Positions 13,551-20,983 of a stretch of DNA of 47,544 nt are shown piece by piece; position 1 is the first letter of the stretch, and each line of letters starts with the position of its first letter. The stretch comes from a virus: positions 1 to 47,544 of IMG/VR virus record IMGVR_UViG_3300028800_000019. The stretch is one strand, 5' to 3'. Position numbers and translations under genes: made by a program. The notes beneath the pieces were generated by a model. It made no database searches. It was given only the letters and a program-made list of their open reading frames with translations, and was not told the DNA's origin.

Positions 13551-13668
13551 ACACTACTGTCCCTATCATCAAGGCGAATGGGCACATGATGATGAGGCTC
13601 CCTGTGATGGGGATAGACAGAAGACGTGCCCTCAGTGCGAGACGTGGAGAGGAGATGAGTATGACTAG
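13543..13668 (+). CDS. Small Cys/His-rich protein
   Basis: 41 residues from ATG 13543, overlapping the preceding gene end. Cys and His residues are spaced as CPYHQGEWAHDDEAPC and then CPQC, enough to bind one zinc ion. Highly acidic. Overlaps the next gene by 14 bp. Too short for family assignment; coding is supported by the tight overlaps and the zinc-type spacing. Confidence 0.55.
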   Translation: MHEHYCPYHQGEWAHDDEAPCDGDRQKTCPQCETWRGDEYD

Positions 13669-13969
13669 GATCGCTGAAACCGCTGGTCAGTTACTACAGC
13701 TTGAGGAAGATTCTACACGTCCAGTGCCACGCGGCGTAGAAATCTCCCGCCACAATCACAATACTCTCTTGGTAAATCGTGGCCTTGAGTCCTGGGTTGG
13801 GCCGGACACTATGTTTACCAATGTGAGGCATGAGGGATATTGGAACAGCTCACATATGGCATTTGAGAGGTTTCCGGCAATAGCACGGTTCTTATATGAT
13901 ATTAAGCACTTCTCCGATGGCACTCCAGTAGCTCTCTATGAGGGGCTTGAGACACTTGAGAACACCTAA
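13655..13969 (+). CDS. Hypothetical early protein
   Basis: 104 residues from ATG 13655, chosen because TGGAGAGGAG precedes it; the frame is open further upstream but only over the previous genes. It contains a polar N-terminal helix, PRGVEISRHNHNTLLVNRGL and a C-terminal FPAIARFLYDIKHFSDGTP. No recognised family. It overlaps the next gene by about 32 bp. Confidence 0.6.
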   Translation: MSMTRIAETAGQLLQLEEDSTRPVPRGVEISRHNHNTLLVNRGLESWVGPDTMFTNVRHEGYWNSSHMAFERFPAIARFLYDIKHFSDGTPVALYEGLETLENT

Positions 13970-14126
13970 GTGTGGTACTCATTCTAAGTATATACTTGGG
14001 TGTAGGTGCGTGGAGTGTAGGAAGGGTCACGCAACCTACAATCGGTCGCGTAAGCAGGACAGGGAGCATAGGGAGCTAGAGAGGTTACTAAGGAGTTTTA
14101 TCAATGAGCACGCACTACTTCGATAG
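13938..14126 (+). CDS. Small zinc-finger protein
   Basis: 62 residues; ATG 13938 or an in-frame TTG shortly after could be the start. It contains CGTHSKYILGCRCVECRKGH, a four-Cys motif seen in many tiny phage proteins, followed by a basic helix (RSRKQDREHRELERLLR). Probably nucleic-acid binding. The stop lies 20 bp inside the nuclease gene, so the two are coupled. Confidence 0.65.
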   Translation: MRGLRHLRTPKCGTHSKYILGCRCVECRKGHATYNRSRKQDREHRELERLLRSFINEHALLR

Positions 14127-15393
14127 GTCACGCACAGAGGTAGATCATCGTTGCCCACGTAGGCTCTATTGGGAGTACTACTTTGATGGCAAAGGACTCC
14201 AACCAGTTAAGCTCAACCAGCATTTGGCGTTTGGTGGGGCGGTGCATGAGGCACTTGCTCATGTACTACGCTATTGTAAGGAGTTTGATAACCTTCCAGA
14301 TATGGAACAGGTAGCTGGCACCATTAAGGTATCACAAGTCGGACTCCGTGATGAGTTCACCAAAGCTCAAGGATTCCAATCCCAAACCACCCTAGAGGAA
14401 GGCTTCGATGGTGAGATGATCCAGGTTACTGAGGATCAGACTTGGCTCATAGATCACTATTGCGATCTACTTGAAGGGTTGGTCATCGGCTGGTGTCTAG
14501 TCAGGCTCCCTCTGCTTATGCAGCAGTATAGGGTTGTGGAGGTTGAGACTGAGGAACGTCTAACACTCTTATATGATACCGTGTTTACTCATGGCTATGA
14601 TATGACAAAGTGTGATCTGGTGTTCCTCTCCCGCCCAGACGCCATCTTGGAACGTCGCACAGATGGGGCACTAGTTATCCTGTCATTCAAGACAGTCTCT
14701 CAGGTCAATCAAATGTGGCTAGAGAACTTCAAGACTGACCAACAGACTATCAGTGAAGTGCTCCCTGTCGAGTCCCGGCTAGGCCGCGAGGTAGCTGGAG
14801 TGCAGATTGAAGGACTCACCAAAGGCTCACAGTCTGTTGAGTGGCCCTATAAGTCAGGCCATAAGCACCATAGCTCCCCGCTAGTGTGGGGATATCTTAT
14901 GGAAGCTGGTGGGCTTGACCTTGAGTGGAAAGCTCAGTTTGAGTATCTAGACGAGGCTGGCAACAAGCGTAGGCTGGGTAAGGGTTGGAACAGGCAGCGG
15001 ATCAATGAGCGTTACCCAGGTGGGATTGCTGAGTGGGTGGGGTGGCTCTACCAAAAGGAGAATGATCTGCTTCGTGCTCAGTTCCCCAACCCTCCACTCA
15101 TTAGCCGGTCAGCGCATGAGCTTGAGGAATGGCAGACTCAGGTTAAGTATAGGGAGATTGAGGTTGCTAATGGGCTAGTCAAGCTAGAGGCTAACGGTCA
15201 TGCTACCGACTTCACCTATGCTCAGGAAGTCCTTGCTCAAGTCTTCCCCAAGCACACCACCGGATGTGCTTATGATGCTCAGTTTCACTCTAAGTGTCCT
15301 TGCTATGGTCTTTGCTGGGGATCACAGGGTCAAAACCCTCTTGGGTGTGGAGAGTTTAAGTATCGAGAGCCTAATCATCCTGAGCGAGAGTAG
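14104..15393 (+). CDS. PD-(D/E)XK nuclease family protein (RecB/Cas4-like)
   Basis: 429 residues. The N-terminus has the Cas4/RecB-type opening (CPRRLYWEYYFDGKGL, Cys17) and FGGAVHEALAHVL (His48). The catalytic core has RPDAIL (Asp179), then VILSFKT with Lys196; the usual acidic residue before the lysine is Ser here, so catalysis may be altered. A C-terminal Cys-rich segment (about 400-420) could, with Cys17, hold an iron-sulfur cluster as in Cas4/AddB-type nucleases. It probably acts in recombination or end processing with the downstream ATPase and DNA-binding protein. Confidence 0.8.
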   Translation: MSTHYFDRSRTEVDHRCPRRLYWEYYFDGKGLQPVKLNQHLAFGGAVHEALAHVLRYCKEFDNLPDMEQVAGTIKVSQVGLRDEFTKAQGFQSQTTLEEGFDGEMIQVTEDQTWLIDHYCDLLEGLVIGWCLVRLPLLMQQYRVVEVETEERLTLLYDTVFTHGYDMTKCDLVFLSRPDAILERRTDGALVILSFKTVSQVNQMWLENFKTDQQTISEVLPVESRLGREVAGVQIEGLTKGSQSVEWPYKSGHKHHSSPLVWGYLMEAGGLDLEWKAQFEYLDEAGNKRRLGKGWNRQRINERYPGGIAEWVGWLYQKENDLLRAQFPNPPLISRSAHELEEWQTQVKYREIEVANGLVKLEANGHATDFTYAQEVLAQVFPKHTTGCAYDAQFHSKCPCYGLCWGSQGQNPLGCGEFKYREPNHPERE

Positions 15394-15408
15394 CGGTATA
15401 CGTCATGA

Positions 15409-15428
15409 GGTGAACAGTCTTGTTCACC
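15409..15428 (+). other. Perfect stem-loop after the nuclease gene
   Basis: GGTGAACA (15409-15416) pairs exactly with TGTTCACC (15421-15428), loop GTCT. It lies 15 bp after the nuclease stop and is not followed by Ts. It may be an RNA processing or stability element. Confidence 0.5.
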
Positions 15429-15436
15429 GGAATGAC

Positions 15437-15454
15437 AGACTAGGAGAGTCTATG
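15437..15454 (+). promoter_or_regulatory. Ribosome binding site presented in a hairpin loop
   Basis: AGACT (15437-15441), AGGAG (15442-15446) and AGTCT (15447-15451) form a 5-bp stem with the Shine-Dalgarno sequence as the entire loop, abutting ATG 15452. The stem would hold the site at a fixed distance from the start, or gate it. Confidence 0.5.
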
Positions 15455-15910
15455 TGCCTACCAATTAAGCCTTTCAAGATCGAGCGTGAGTGGGTTCATG
15501 CTGGCTTATCCTGTGCAGTAGTGCAAGCACGCGAAGACCAGCACCGTTGTGGCTACGTGAGAGTCCCGCAAGGACATCCACTGTATGGCGCTAGCTACGA
15601 AACCCCCAACGTAGAAGTTCACGGCGGGTTAACCTTCGCTGAACTGGAGCCATGTACTGAGCATAAGGATGGTCAAGGCTGGTGGTTCGGTTTCGACTGC
15701 GCTCACTTTATGGATGCTACCCATGATCCTAACTTTGATCCTAGCCAAGCCACTAAACCTGATACTGTGCGTTTGATGAAGATTCACCAAGACATTCGCA
15801 AGAAGTATCCTTTGGGGCTGGGTGAGGAACCTGAGCACTACTGGACTCAGGATGAGGCAGTAGCTGAGACTGAGAGACTGGCTGAACAGTTGGCGGTTGC
15901 TAGTGTCTAG
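15452..15910 (+). CDS. Conserved phage hypothetical protein
   Basis: 152 residues from ATG 15452. Characteristic runs are REWVHAGLSCAVVQAREDQ, HRCGYVRVPQGHPLYG, VHGGLTFAELEPC and GWWFGFDCAHFMDA. This 'HGGLT...WWFGFDCAH' pattern is shared by many phage and prophage proteins of unknown function. Conserved Cys/His/Asp residues suggest a metal site or enzyme. It lies between the nuclease and the ATPase. Confidence 0.75.
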   Translation: MCLPIKPFKIEREWVHAGLSCAVVQAREDQHRCGYVRVPQGHPLYGASYETPNVEVHGGLTFAELEPCTEHKDGQGWWFGFDCAHFMDATHDPNFDPSQATKPDTVRLMKIHQDIRKKYPLGLGEEPEHYWTQDEAVAETERLAEQLAVASV

Positions 15911-16117
15911 TTCACCGGAGACACAGACTTGAATAGTATCAAAGCTAGTAGGAGCAGACCCAGTGGGAAGGGAGTCCTACTCGGCATAGCACGAAGGCTG
16001 TCAGCCATTACTGCGATGCCGTGAGATAAGTGGATAAACGGAGTGGCGGGACGCATGTGACAATGCAAATGTGTCCACACCGGCTAGCTTTTAACCAGCA
16101 CTAATACGAGGAGAGAG
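15911..16117 (+). other. Structured leader upstream of the P-loop ATPase gene
   Basis: A 207-bp gap with consecutive hairpins: GTGTCT/AGACAC at the upstream edge, GTAGGA (15948-15953)/TCCTAC (15975-15980), and CGGCATAGC (15982-15990)/GCGATGCCG (16013-16021) with one mismatch, enclosing the small palindrome GGCTGTCAGCC. The gene itself has GAGGAGAGAG before the ATG. No open frame is convincing. It may be a cis-regulatory RNA or a small RNA. Confidence 0.45.
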
Positions 16118-17173
16118 ATGACAACTGGCGCGAAAGCCGATCTATACTACGGTGCATCCGGCACCCTCAAGACTTCCAACATTGGCAAAGCTGCACTCTG
16201 GGCCTACAAACGCTTCGGTAAGCCTACTCGCCTAGTCAGCGCAGATGGTGGAGGGTGGCAACCTATCGAGTCCCTTGTTGAGTCAGGTATCGTCATTCCT
16301 TGGATGCTCCGCGACAGGGCTAACCTCATCGAATGCGTAGACAAGGCATGTAAGGGCTACTGGCCTGCTGATCCTGAGAACCCGCATAGCCAGCTCCTCA
16401 GCCCCTTCATCATCCAATACAGCGGGACATGTCCTAAGTGTGGTGATGAGATGGTTAGCTCCAAGCCCCAGCAGCAGGTGCCCTGCACAAAGTGTAAGAC
16501 TATCACAACCTTCACAATGAAGCGGGGTGTGAATCCATCCAACGACCTCAGCAAAGTAGCAATGATCGCCTATGAGGGACTAACCAGCTTTGGTGATGCT
16601 ATGATGAGTCACCTACAGGCTACTAAGGCCAGTCTCAGCCAAGACCCCAGCTACGTATGGAAAGATGGTGAGACTGAATACGCTGGTGGTAATATGACTT
16701 ATTATGGCTTTATTCAGCAACGTATCTGTGAGTTCGTAGCCAGCACAAATAGCCTTCCTGTCGAGAAGATCATCTGGACTGCGCTTGAGTCCAAGGGTGA
16801 GGATGAGGTGACGAAATCACCTATCATGGGGCCAGCTATTGTAGGCAAGAAGTCCACAGGCAAGGCTGGTGCCTGGTTCGGTAACATGCTCCACTTTGAG
16901 GCTGTAATGACTGGTGGGACTGCTGAGGCTGATCCCAAGGTGAAGAGTGAAGCTGCCCTAGTGCCCATAACCACCGAGTTTAGGATGTACCTCAGGCCGC
17001 ACGCGGAAGCCCTCACCCGCATCATGTTCCCAGCTAAGACTAGGGCACCATTTCAGTTTGCGACCGAGCTGGGAGCTTATGATGTGGCTGATGTAGGCAA
17101 GCTCTATGACAAGATTGACGAGTTGCAGAAACGGGCAACTGAACAAGTTATGACGTTAACAACTAACAAGTAA
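16118..17173 (+). CDS. P-loop ATPase of the replication module
   Basis: 351 residues. A P-loop variant GASGTLKTS (12-20) is followed by KPTRLVSADGGGW. A four-Cys zinc module (C105, C108, C123, C126) is inserted before a Walker B-like strand (KVAMIAYEGLTSFGD, about 146-160). This pattern occurs in RecA/AAA-like ATPases of phages lying beside Cas4-like nucleases. It may load onto single strands or act in recombination. Downstream by 10 bp is the putative DNA-binding protein, so the two are cotranscribed. Confidence 0.75.
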   Translation: MTTGAKADLYYGASGTLKTSNIGKAALWAYKRFGKPTRLVSADGGGWQPIESLVESGIVIPWMLRDRANLIECVDKACKGYWPADPENPHSQLLSPFIIQYSGTCPKCGDEMVSSKPQQQVPCTKCKTITTFTMKRGVNPSNDLSKVAMIAYEGLTSFGDAMMSHLQATKASLSQDPSYVWKDGETEYAGGNMTYYGFIQQRICEFVASTNSLPVEKIIWTALESKGEDEVTKSPIMGPAIVGKKSTGKAGAWFGNMLHFEAVMTGGTAEADPKVKSEAALVPITTEFRMYLRPHAEALTRIMFPAKTRAPFQFATELGAYDVADVGKLYDKIDELQKRATEQVMTLTTNK

Positions 17174-17183
17174 AGGAACTTAC

Positions 17184-17858
17184 ATGACTACACTTGATGA
17201 TAGCACACAACCAACAAGCACAACAACACTGGATGACCCGACACTCAATACCCTTGCTGACGATGACATTGGCTCAGTGGACTGGGATGCTCCTGAAAGC
17301 CGTAGCGGTGGCTCCTACACCCCCCAAGTCTATCCAGGCGTCCACAACTTCCTCTTTGCCCTTGAAGATGAGAAGCCATTTGAGACTCGTGAGTACACCA
17401 CCAAGGATGGCACTAAGGTAAAGGAGTTCACGGTCAATCATAAGGGGACTGTGAGCTACGTTGATGGGAGCGGGGAGACTAAGGAAAGCACGATCCGTTT
17501 TAACCAAGCTGGCTTCCGCCGCACCCCCAAGATGGTTGAGAAGAAGATGAACAGCCGTGGTGGGGAGCTGCTACGTACCCTCAACATCAACCTTGGTAAT
17601 AGCATCACTCACGCTAAGGTAGAGGAAGCTCTGCGTCAGGCTGATGGCCGTGTGATGGGCCGTGGTGTGGTGAACTGGGAGGCTTACTGTAAGGATGACA
17701 AGCAGGTGGTGAGCACCAATCCCAACACCAAGCGTGGTGACGCTCGCTGGCCCAAGGGAACTGATGGGAAGTATCTCACTGAGGTGCAGTGCCCTAAGTG
17801 TGGAGCTGCGCTGAGCGGGAGAGAGAAGATTACTGACTACAAGTTACCTCAGGGGTAG
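17184..17858 (+). CDS. Putative single-stranded DNA-binding protein
   Basis: 224 residues. A Thr/Asp-rich disordered N-terminus (1-35) is followed by a beta-rich middle (NFLFALEDEKPFETREYTT) and a C-terminal CPKCGAAL half-ribbon. It lies immediately after the ATPase and before replication genes. Size, charge pattern and context fit a phage SSB-like protein, but I do not recognise a defined OB fold, so this is an inference from context. Confidence 0.5.
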   Translation: MTTLDDSTQPTSTTTLDDPTLNTLADDDIGSVDWDAPESRSGGSYTPQVYPGVHNFLFALEDEKPFETREYTTKDGTKVKEFTVNHKGTVSYVDGSGETKESTIRFNQAGFRRTPKMVEKKMNSRGGELLRTLNINLGNSITHAKVEEALRQADGRVMGRGVVNWEAYCKDDKQVVSTNPNTKRGDARWPKGTDGKYLTEVQCPKCGAALSGREKITDYKLPQG

Positions 17859-18086
17859 CAAAGTTCGTGGGATGCCTTGCCTGCTTACACAGGGTATCAA
17901 ACGAGGCTGGGGCCAGATAGTGAGTTCGGCTCTGCTGGCTCCAGTTCATAAACCTTAGAGGGTGCGGGCGTACCCCGCATAGGATCACTAGCGAGCCAAC
18001 GAAAGTGCATTGTCAACGACTGGAGTTGGGCAAGGGAGCATGAGTAGAAAGCCAAGACCTAGTGATCCTGTGGGTGGTATAACAAC
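17859..18086 (+). other. Structured non-coding region closed by a perfect 10-bp stem
   Basis: A 228-bp gap. TGCGGG and CCCGCA (about 17963-17979) form a compact hairpin. GGATCACTAG (17982-17991) pairs perfectly with CTAGTGATCC (18059-18068), enclosing 67 bases in which CCAAC (17996-18000) can pair with GTTGG (18025-18029). The overall shape is a multi-branch RNA. The closing stem looks like a tRNA acceptor but is too long, and no T-arm precedes its 3' strand. No convincing ORF; a small RNA or regulatory leader is possible. Confidence 0.5.
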
Positions 18087-18437
18087 ATGAAGATAGCAAT
18101 AGTAGGCTCCCGTGATTATCCAACACGCACTGATGTAGAGAGCTTTATTGCTGCTCTACCACAAGACACTGAGATAGTATCAGGTGGTGCTCGTGGGGTG
18201 GATACATGGGCACAGATAGCCGCAGTGAGGCGTGGGCTTAAAGTCAAGGTATTCAAAGCTGAGTGGAGCCTATACGGCAAGTCTGCTGGGTTTATTCGTA
18301 ATCAAACTATTGTGGACTACGCTGACCGTGTTGTGGCATTCTGGGATGGCTTCTCCAAAGGTACAGCACATATAATCGGCCTAGTATCCAAGGCTGGTAA
18401 GCCATACGATGTTCACGTTCCCTGGAAGTCTTTATGA
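18087..18437 (+). CDS. SLOG-family (DUF2493/YspA-like) nucleotide-binding protein
   Basis: 116 residues. KIAIVGSRDYP at the start, VSGGARGVDTWA at about 31-42 and KSAGFIRNQTIVDYADRVVA form the Rossmann-like SLOG pattern that binds nucleotides or their derivatives. Family members occur widely in phages and in some nucleotide-signalling immune systems. Here it may bind or hydrolyse a nucleotide-derived signal. The end overlaps the lipoprotein gene by 4 bp (ATGA). Confidence 0.85.
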   Translation: MKIAIVGSRDYPTRTDVESFIAALPQDTEIVSGGARGVDTWAQIAAVRRGLKVKVFKAEWSLYGKSAGFIRNQTIVDYADRVVAFWDGFSKGTAHIIGLVSKAGKPYDVHVPWKSL

Positions 18438-18619
18438 AGCTACCAAAGCTACTCGAACTAATCATAACTCTAGTCATAGTCTTCAGTGTGTGGAGCTGTG
18501 CATCCCACAGGAACTACAAAGTATGCAAGATGCCCACCACTGTGCCTACAGCGGGCACAGAGTGGTGTGAGAAGCATCCTGATGTGGATTGTTGCTATAG
18601 ACCTGATAGGGAGAAGTAA
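18434..18619 (+). CDS. Small predicted lipoprotein
   Basis: 61 residues. A hydrophobic signal (LLELIITLVIVFSVW) is followed by Ser-Cys22, a plausible lipobox (VWSC), then a short Cys-containing polar tail. It would be lipid-anchored outside the inner membrane. Small phage lipoproteins serve as spanin (Rz1-like) subunits or superinfection-exclusion proteins; its place in the early arm favours the latter, but this is a guess. The gene is coupled to the SLOG gene. Confidence 0.6.
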   Translation: MKLPKLLELIITLVIVFSVWSCASHRNYKVCKMPTTVPTAGTEWCEKHPDVDCCYRPDREK

Positions 18620-18620
18620 C

Positions 18621-18803
18621 ATGTCTAAGTGTTGTAGAACTATCACCGTTATAGAAGATACCAGCATCATTGGTAAAGGTGTAGCAGGTGATCCTTATCG
18701 TCGCGTTATTATGTATTGGTCATTGGGGGGTGAACTACTTGCTACGCGGGACACCTGGGTTGATGAGCACATAAATAGACCTGATATGGAGACAGTGAAA
18801 TGA
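18621..18803 (+). CDS. Small hypothetical protein
   Basis: 60 residues from ATG 18621, one base after the previous stop (GGGAGAAG serves as ribosome binding site). An early CC pair, then ITVIEDTSIIGKGVAGDPYR and RDTWVDEHINRPDME. This resembles short beta-rich phage proteins without known function. The end overlaps the next start by 4 bp. Confidence 0.55.
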   Translation: MSKCCRTITVIEDTSIIGKGVAGDPYRRVIMYWSLGGELLATRDTWVDEHINRPDMETVK

Positions 18804-19231
18804 CCCTATCACGAACTGAACTGCTGGCGATCATGTCTGGGATTTATGGGGCACAGCTTCTCACTAGTTCACTGTCTACGGCTGAGATCGTCGATGAGGC
18901 AGACAAAATGCTGCGCGAAGTGGAGTCCCGCGAGGTAGCGACACCCGAAGGCCAGTGTGCTGTGTGCAGCAAGCCGGGAGTGTGTGTGGTGATCGGTGGA
19001 TTGCGTTGCCCTGAACACCGCGAGGTAGCTCAAGGGGCGGGGGCGCCGCTCGGTTCGATAAAGGGTGAAGTAGAGGCAATATGGAAATCCGGTCTCACCG
19101 CTGGGCTGGATGGGGCCATGACAGTATTCCGCGATATCTGCGACGATTTTGCACCAGAACGCATGGATGAAGTTAGAGACGCTATCGAGGCGCTGAAGTC
19201 CCAGCCTCCAAAGGAGCAAGGCAATGGCTGA
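18800..19231 (+). CDS. Hypothetical protein with a Cys-rich centre
   Basis: 143 residues. An N-terminal helical region, a central CAVCSKPGVCVVIGGLRCPE with four Cys (possible zinc site), and a helical C-terminus ending in a SQPP tail shared with the next two genes. Its G+C-rich codons mark the start of a compositionally distinct block (18800-20850). The end overlaps the next gene by 8 bp. Confidence 0.6.
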   Translation: MTLSRTELLAIMSGIYGAQLLTSSLSTAEIVDEADKMLREVESREVATPEGQCAVCSKPGVCVVIGGLRCPEHREVAQGAGAPLGSIKGEVEAIWKSGLTAGLDGAMTVFRDICDDFAPERMDEVRDAIEALKSQPPKEQGNG

Positions 19232-19919
19232 CAAATATCCAGAGCACGAAAAGCTGGCCAAGATCAAGGATCGCAGTCAAACGATAGGCGAATTTGTGGA
19301 CTGGCTGCAAAACGAGAAGTCTTACATCCTAGCCAGTTGGAACGAGGATCGGCACGCTCCTCGTCTGTATCCAGCACACGTCTCTACCGAGAGGCTGTTG
19401 GCGCAATACTTTGACATCGACTTAGTGATTGTGGAGCAAGAGAGGCGCTCTATGCTCAAAGAAATGCGGGCGTCCCAGCCTCCACAAGGAGGGAGCAATG
19501 GCTAAATCCTACGGGAGTGGAAGCGGCGAGCACATAGCCTATGCCGTAGAAGCTCGCTCAACTTATACCGAGCCTCAGACGCACTGCGGAATGCTGCTCG
19601 ACAACCGCTGGCGGAGAGTAGAGTTCATGGAAGGTTCGCCCGGAGTCCAGATTAACAACTACGACCCGGTAAGCGACCATCTCCGATTGATGAACTACAG
19701 TGCGGCGTGCGCTCTAGCGGCTTGGTTCTTAGCTGGATATTCGTGGCGTGATATGTCGCGGCACTCCTCCCACGGACTTTGTGTCGAGGTGCGTCTTGTT
19801 AAGGTGAAGGTGAAATATACCTACAGTTCTGAAGAGGTAGGCGTTGGAGAGCCGTTGAACTCGCATGAGGCTGAACGTGCAGAGATATTCACGGTGCGTG
19901 AGGCCGAGTCCCAGCCTCC
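19198..19919 (+). repeat. Three copies of GTCCCAGCCTCC at successive gene ends
   Basis: The 12-mer GTCCCAGCCTCC occurs at 19198-19209, 19472-19483 and 19908-19919, each near the 3' end of one of three consecutive genes and always in the frame that encodes SQPP. The first two copies extend into the next ribosome binding site (AAGGAG) and the start ATGGCT. The entry spans all three copies. They may be gene-boundary recombination linkers or a shared C-terminal tag. Confidence 0.8.
19224..19505 (+). CDS. Conserved phage hypothetical protein
   Basis: 93 residues. Opens with YPEHEKLAKIKDRSQTIGEF, then VDWLQNEKSY, and later TERLLAQYFDID and EQERRSMLKEMR. This 'PEHEKL..I...SQ.IGEF..WL' pattern is common in small phage proteins of unknown function. 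Mostly helical and charged. Ends with a SQPP tail. The start overlaps the previous gene and the end overlaps the next. Confidence 0.75.
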   Translation: MADKYPEHEKLAKIKDRSQTIGEFVDWLQNEKSYILASWNEDRHAPRLYPAHVSTERLLAQYFDIDLVIVEQERRSMLKEMRASQPPQGGSNG

Positions 19920-19959
19920 CACCGGCAAGGACGGCGGATCGGGCCGCAGAACGCCATGA
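19498..19959 (+). CDS. Hypothetical protein
   Basis: 153 residues from ATG 19498 (GGAGGGAGC leader). It contains a basic N-terminus, THCGMLLDNRWRRVEFMEGS, and LMNYSAACALAAWFLAGYSW, a hydrophobic stretch that is probably buried rather than membrane-spanning. The C-terminus is charged and carries the SQPP repeat. No known family. G+C-rich codon use as in neighbours. Confidence 0.6.
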   Translation: MAKSYGSGSGEHIAYAVEARSTYTEPQTHCGMLLDNRWRRVEFMEGSPGVQINNYDPVSDHLRLMNYSAACALAAWFLAGYSWRDMSRHSSHGLCVEVRLVKVKVKYTYSSEEVGVGEPLNSHEAERAEIFTVREAESQPPTGKDGGSGRRTP

Positions 19960-20065
19960 CAGGGAGCTTGATGTAGATTCACTGGAAGAAATTGAACTTG
20001 AGCCATTCTGCCATGAGTGTGGACATATTCATTCCGCGAGGGAGGCCAAACGTGTCCACGGATAG
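19865..20065 (+). CDS. Possible small Cys/His protein, start uncertain
   Basis: This frame ends with the plausible segment VDSLEEIELEPFCHECGHIH, whose CxxC and His residues suggest a zinc knuckle. The first part is Arg/Pro-rich and overlaps the previous gene, so it is probably not coded from ATG 19865; a later non-ATG start is possible but none is obvious. The stop lies 14 bp inside the next gene, which suggests coupling. Confidence 0.35.
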   Translation: MRLNVQRYSRCVRPSPSLPPARTADRAAERHDRELDVDSLEEIELEPFCHECGHIHSAREAKRVHG

Positions 20066-20849
20066 CGACGGTATGCCAATTGCTCCTGCGGATGTGGTTG
20101 AAACTGCCCGGAGGTTAATTGCAGAGGTATACGGAGAGTTTGTAAGTCATCACTATATTCAGTGCGGAGTTCCTCCAGTTGACGGCTCCAAGGATACTCG
20201 ATGGATGCGAGAGGCAAAGATGTTTCTAGACGACACTGTTCCTACCGCCCCTCCAGCACAGGAGCCAGCGGCGACCAGCGATATATTTTGCGAAGGCTGT
20301 ATGCTCGGCCCCGGAATAGGAACACATACCTGTCAGCCAGCCGCACCCGCACAGCCGGAGACAGAACTGGCAGACATTGCTGCGAAGTATTCTCACTTCG
20401 TCGAGACTCGCCAGATGCACCTACGTGACGCTATCGAAGCTGCTTTGGTTGATCTCTCCCGCCAGTACGAGGAGCACCGAGAGTCGTGCAAATCGCCTGA
20501 CTACTTGGAGTGCGACAACATACACGGACACCCTAGAATATGCCACTGCAACGATCCTGTGTACTGGAAGCAGCGTGCCGAAGCCGCCGAGTCCGCAGCA
20601 AGAGATGCTGGAGCGAAGCAGTGGATTCCAGTCAGCGAGCGTATGCCTGAGTCGTGGGCGATAGTCGTATGCAACGGCCATGTACAACGCCAAGCGGCTC
20701 GACTGACCTACACCTCCGACACCGGAGAAGTATGGGAATGGGCCGACGAAGAAGCGGACTGCGCTCCGAGAGAGGTCGTCACTCACTGGCAACCGCTACC
20801 CGAACCGCCTGCCGCCAAGCTCCGCAAGCTCGCAGAGGAGACTAAATGA
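20052..20849 (+). CDS. Protein with C-terminal DUF551-like domain
   Basis: 265 residues from GTG 20052 (AGGGAGG leader); an upstream ATG at 19992 is less well placed. The N-terminal part is helical (ADVVETARRLIAEVYGEF), the middle is Cys/His-rich (CEGCMLGPGIGTHTC and nearby), and the C-terminus has QWIPVSERMPESWAIVVCNG and VVTHWQPLPEPP, the signature of the DUF551 family common in phages. Function unknown. Its TGA overlaps the next ATG. Confidence 0.75.
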   Translation: MSTDSDGMPIAPADVVETARRLIAEVYGEFVSHHYIQCGVPPVDGSKDTRWMREAKMFLDDTVPTAPPAQEPAATSDIFCEGCMLGPGIGTHTCQPAAPAQPETELADIAAKYSHFVETRQMHLRDAIEAALVDLSRQYEEHRESCKSPDYLECDNIHGHPRICHCNDPVYWKQRAEAAESAARDAGAKQWIPVSERMPESWAIVVCNGHVQRQAARLTYTSDTGEVWEWADEEADCAPREVVTHWQPLPEPPAAKLRKLAEETK

Positions 20850-20983
20850 TAGTACCTTGCCCACACTGTGGTAAGCCTATAGATGTCCTGGAGCTTGCAT
20901 TTGCTAATAGTCAAGCTAAGGAAAAGGTACGCGAGAAGGAGCAGCAGGAGTTTGATAAGGTTCCTATAGCTAGGGGGGGCTAG
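20846..20983 (+). CDS. Tiny zinc-knuckle protein
   Basis: 45 residues from ATG 20846 (ATGA overlap with the previous stop). The N-terminus MIVPCPHCGKPIDVLEL has one CxxC; the rest is a charged helix (KEKVREKEQQEFDKV). Its TAG overlaps the GTG start of the DNA polymerase (TAGTG), so polymerase translation is coupled to this gene. It may dimerise to bind zinc. Confidence 0.6.
   Translation: MIVPCPHCGKPIDVLELAFANSQAKEKVREKEQQEFDKVPIARGG

Noticed and set aside
17982-18068. tRNA-like element with GGATCAC/GTGATCC acceptor
   Set aside because: The stem is 10 bp, the enclosed length does not fit a clover leaf and no GGTTCGA-type T-arm precedes the 3' strand.
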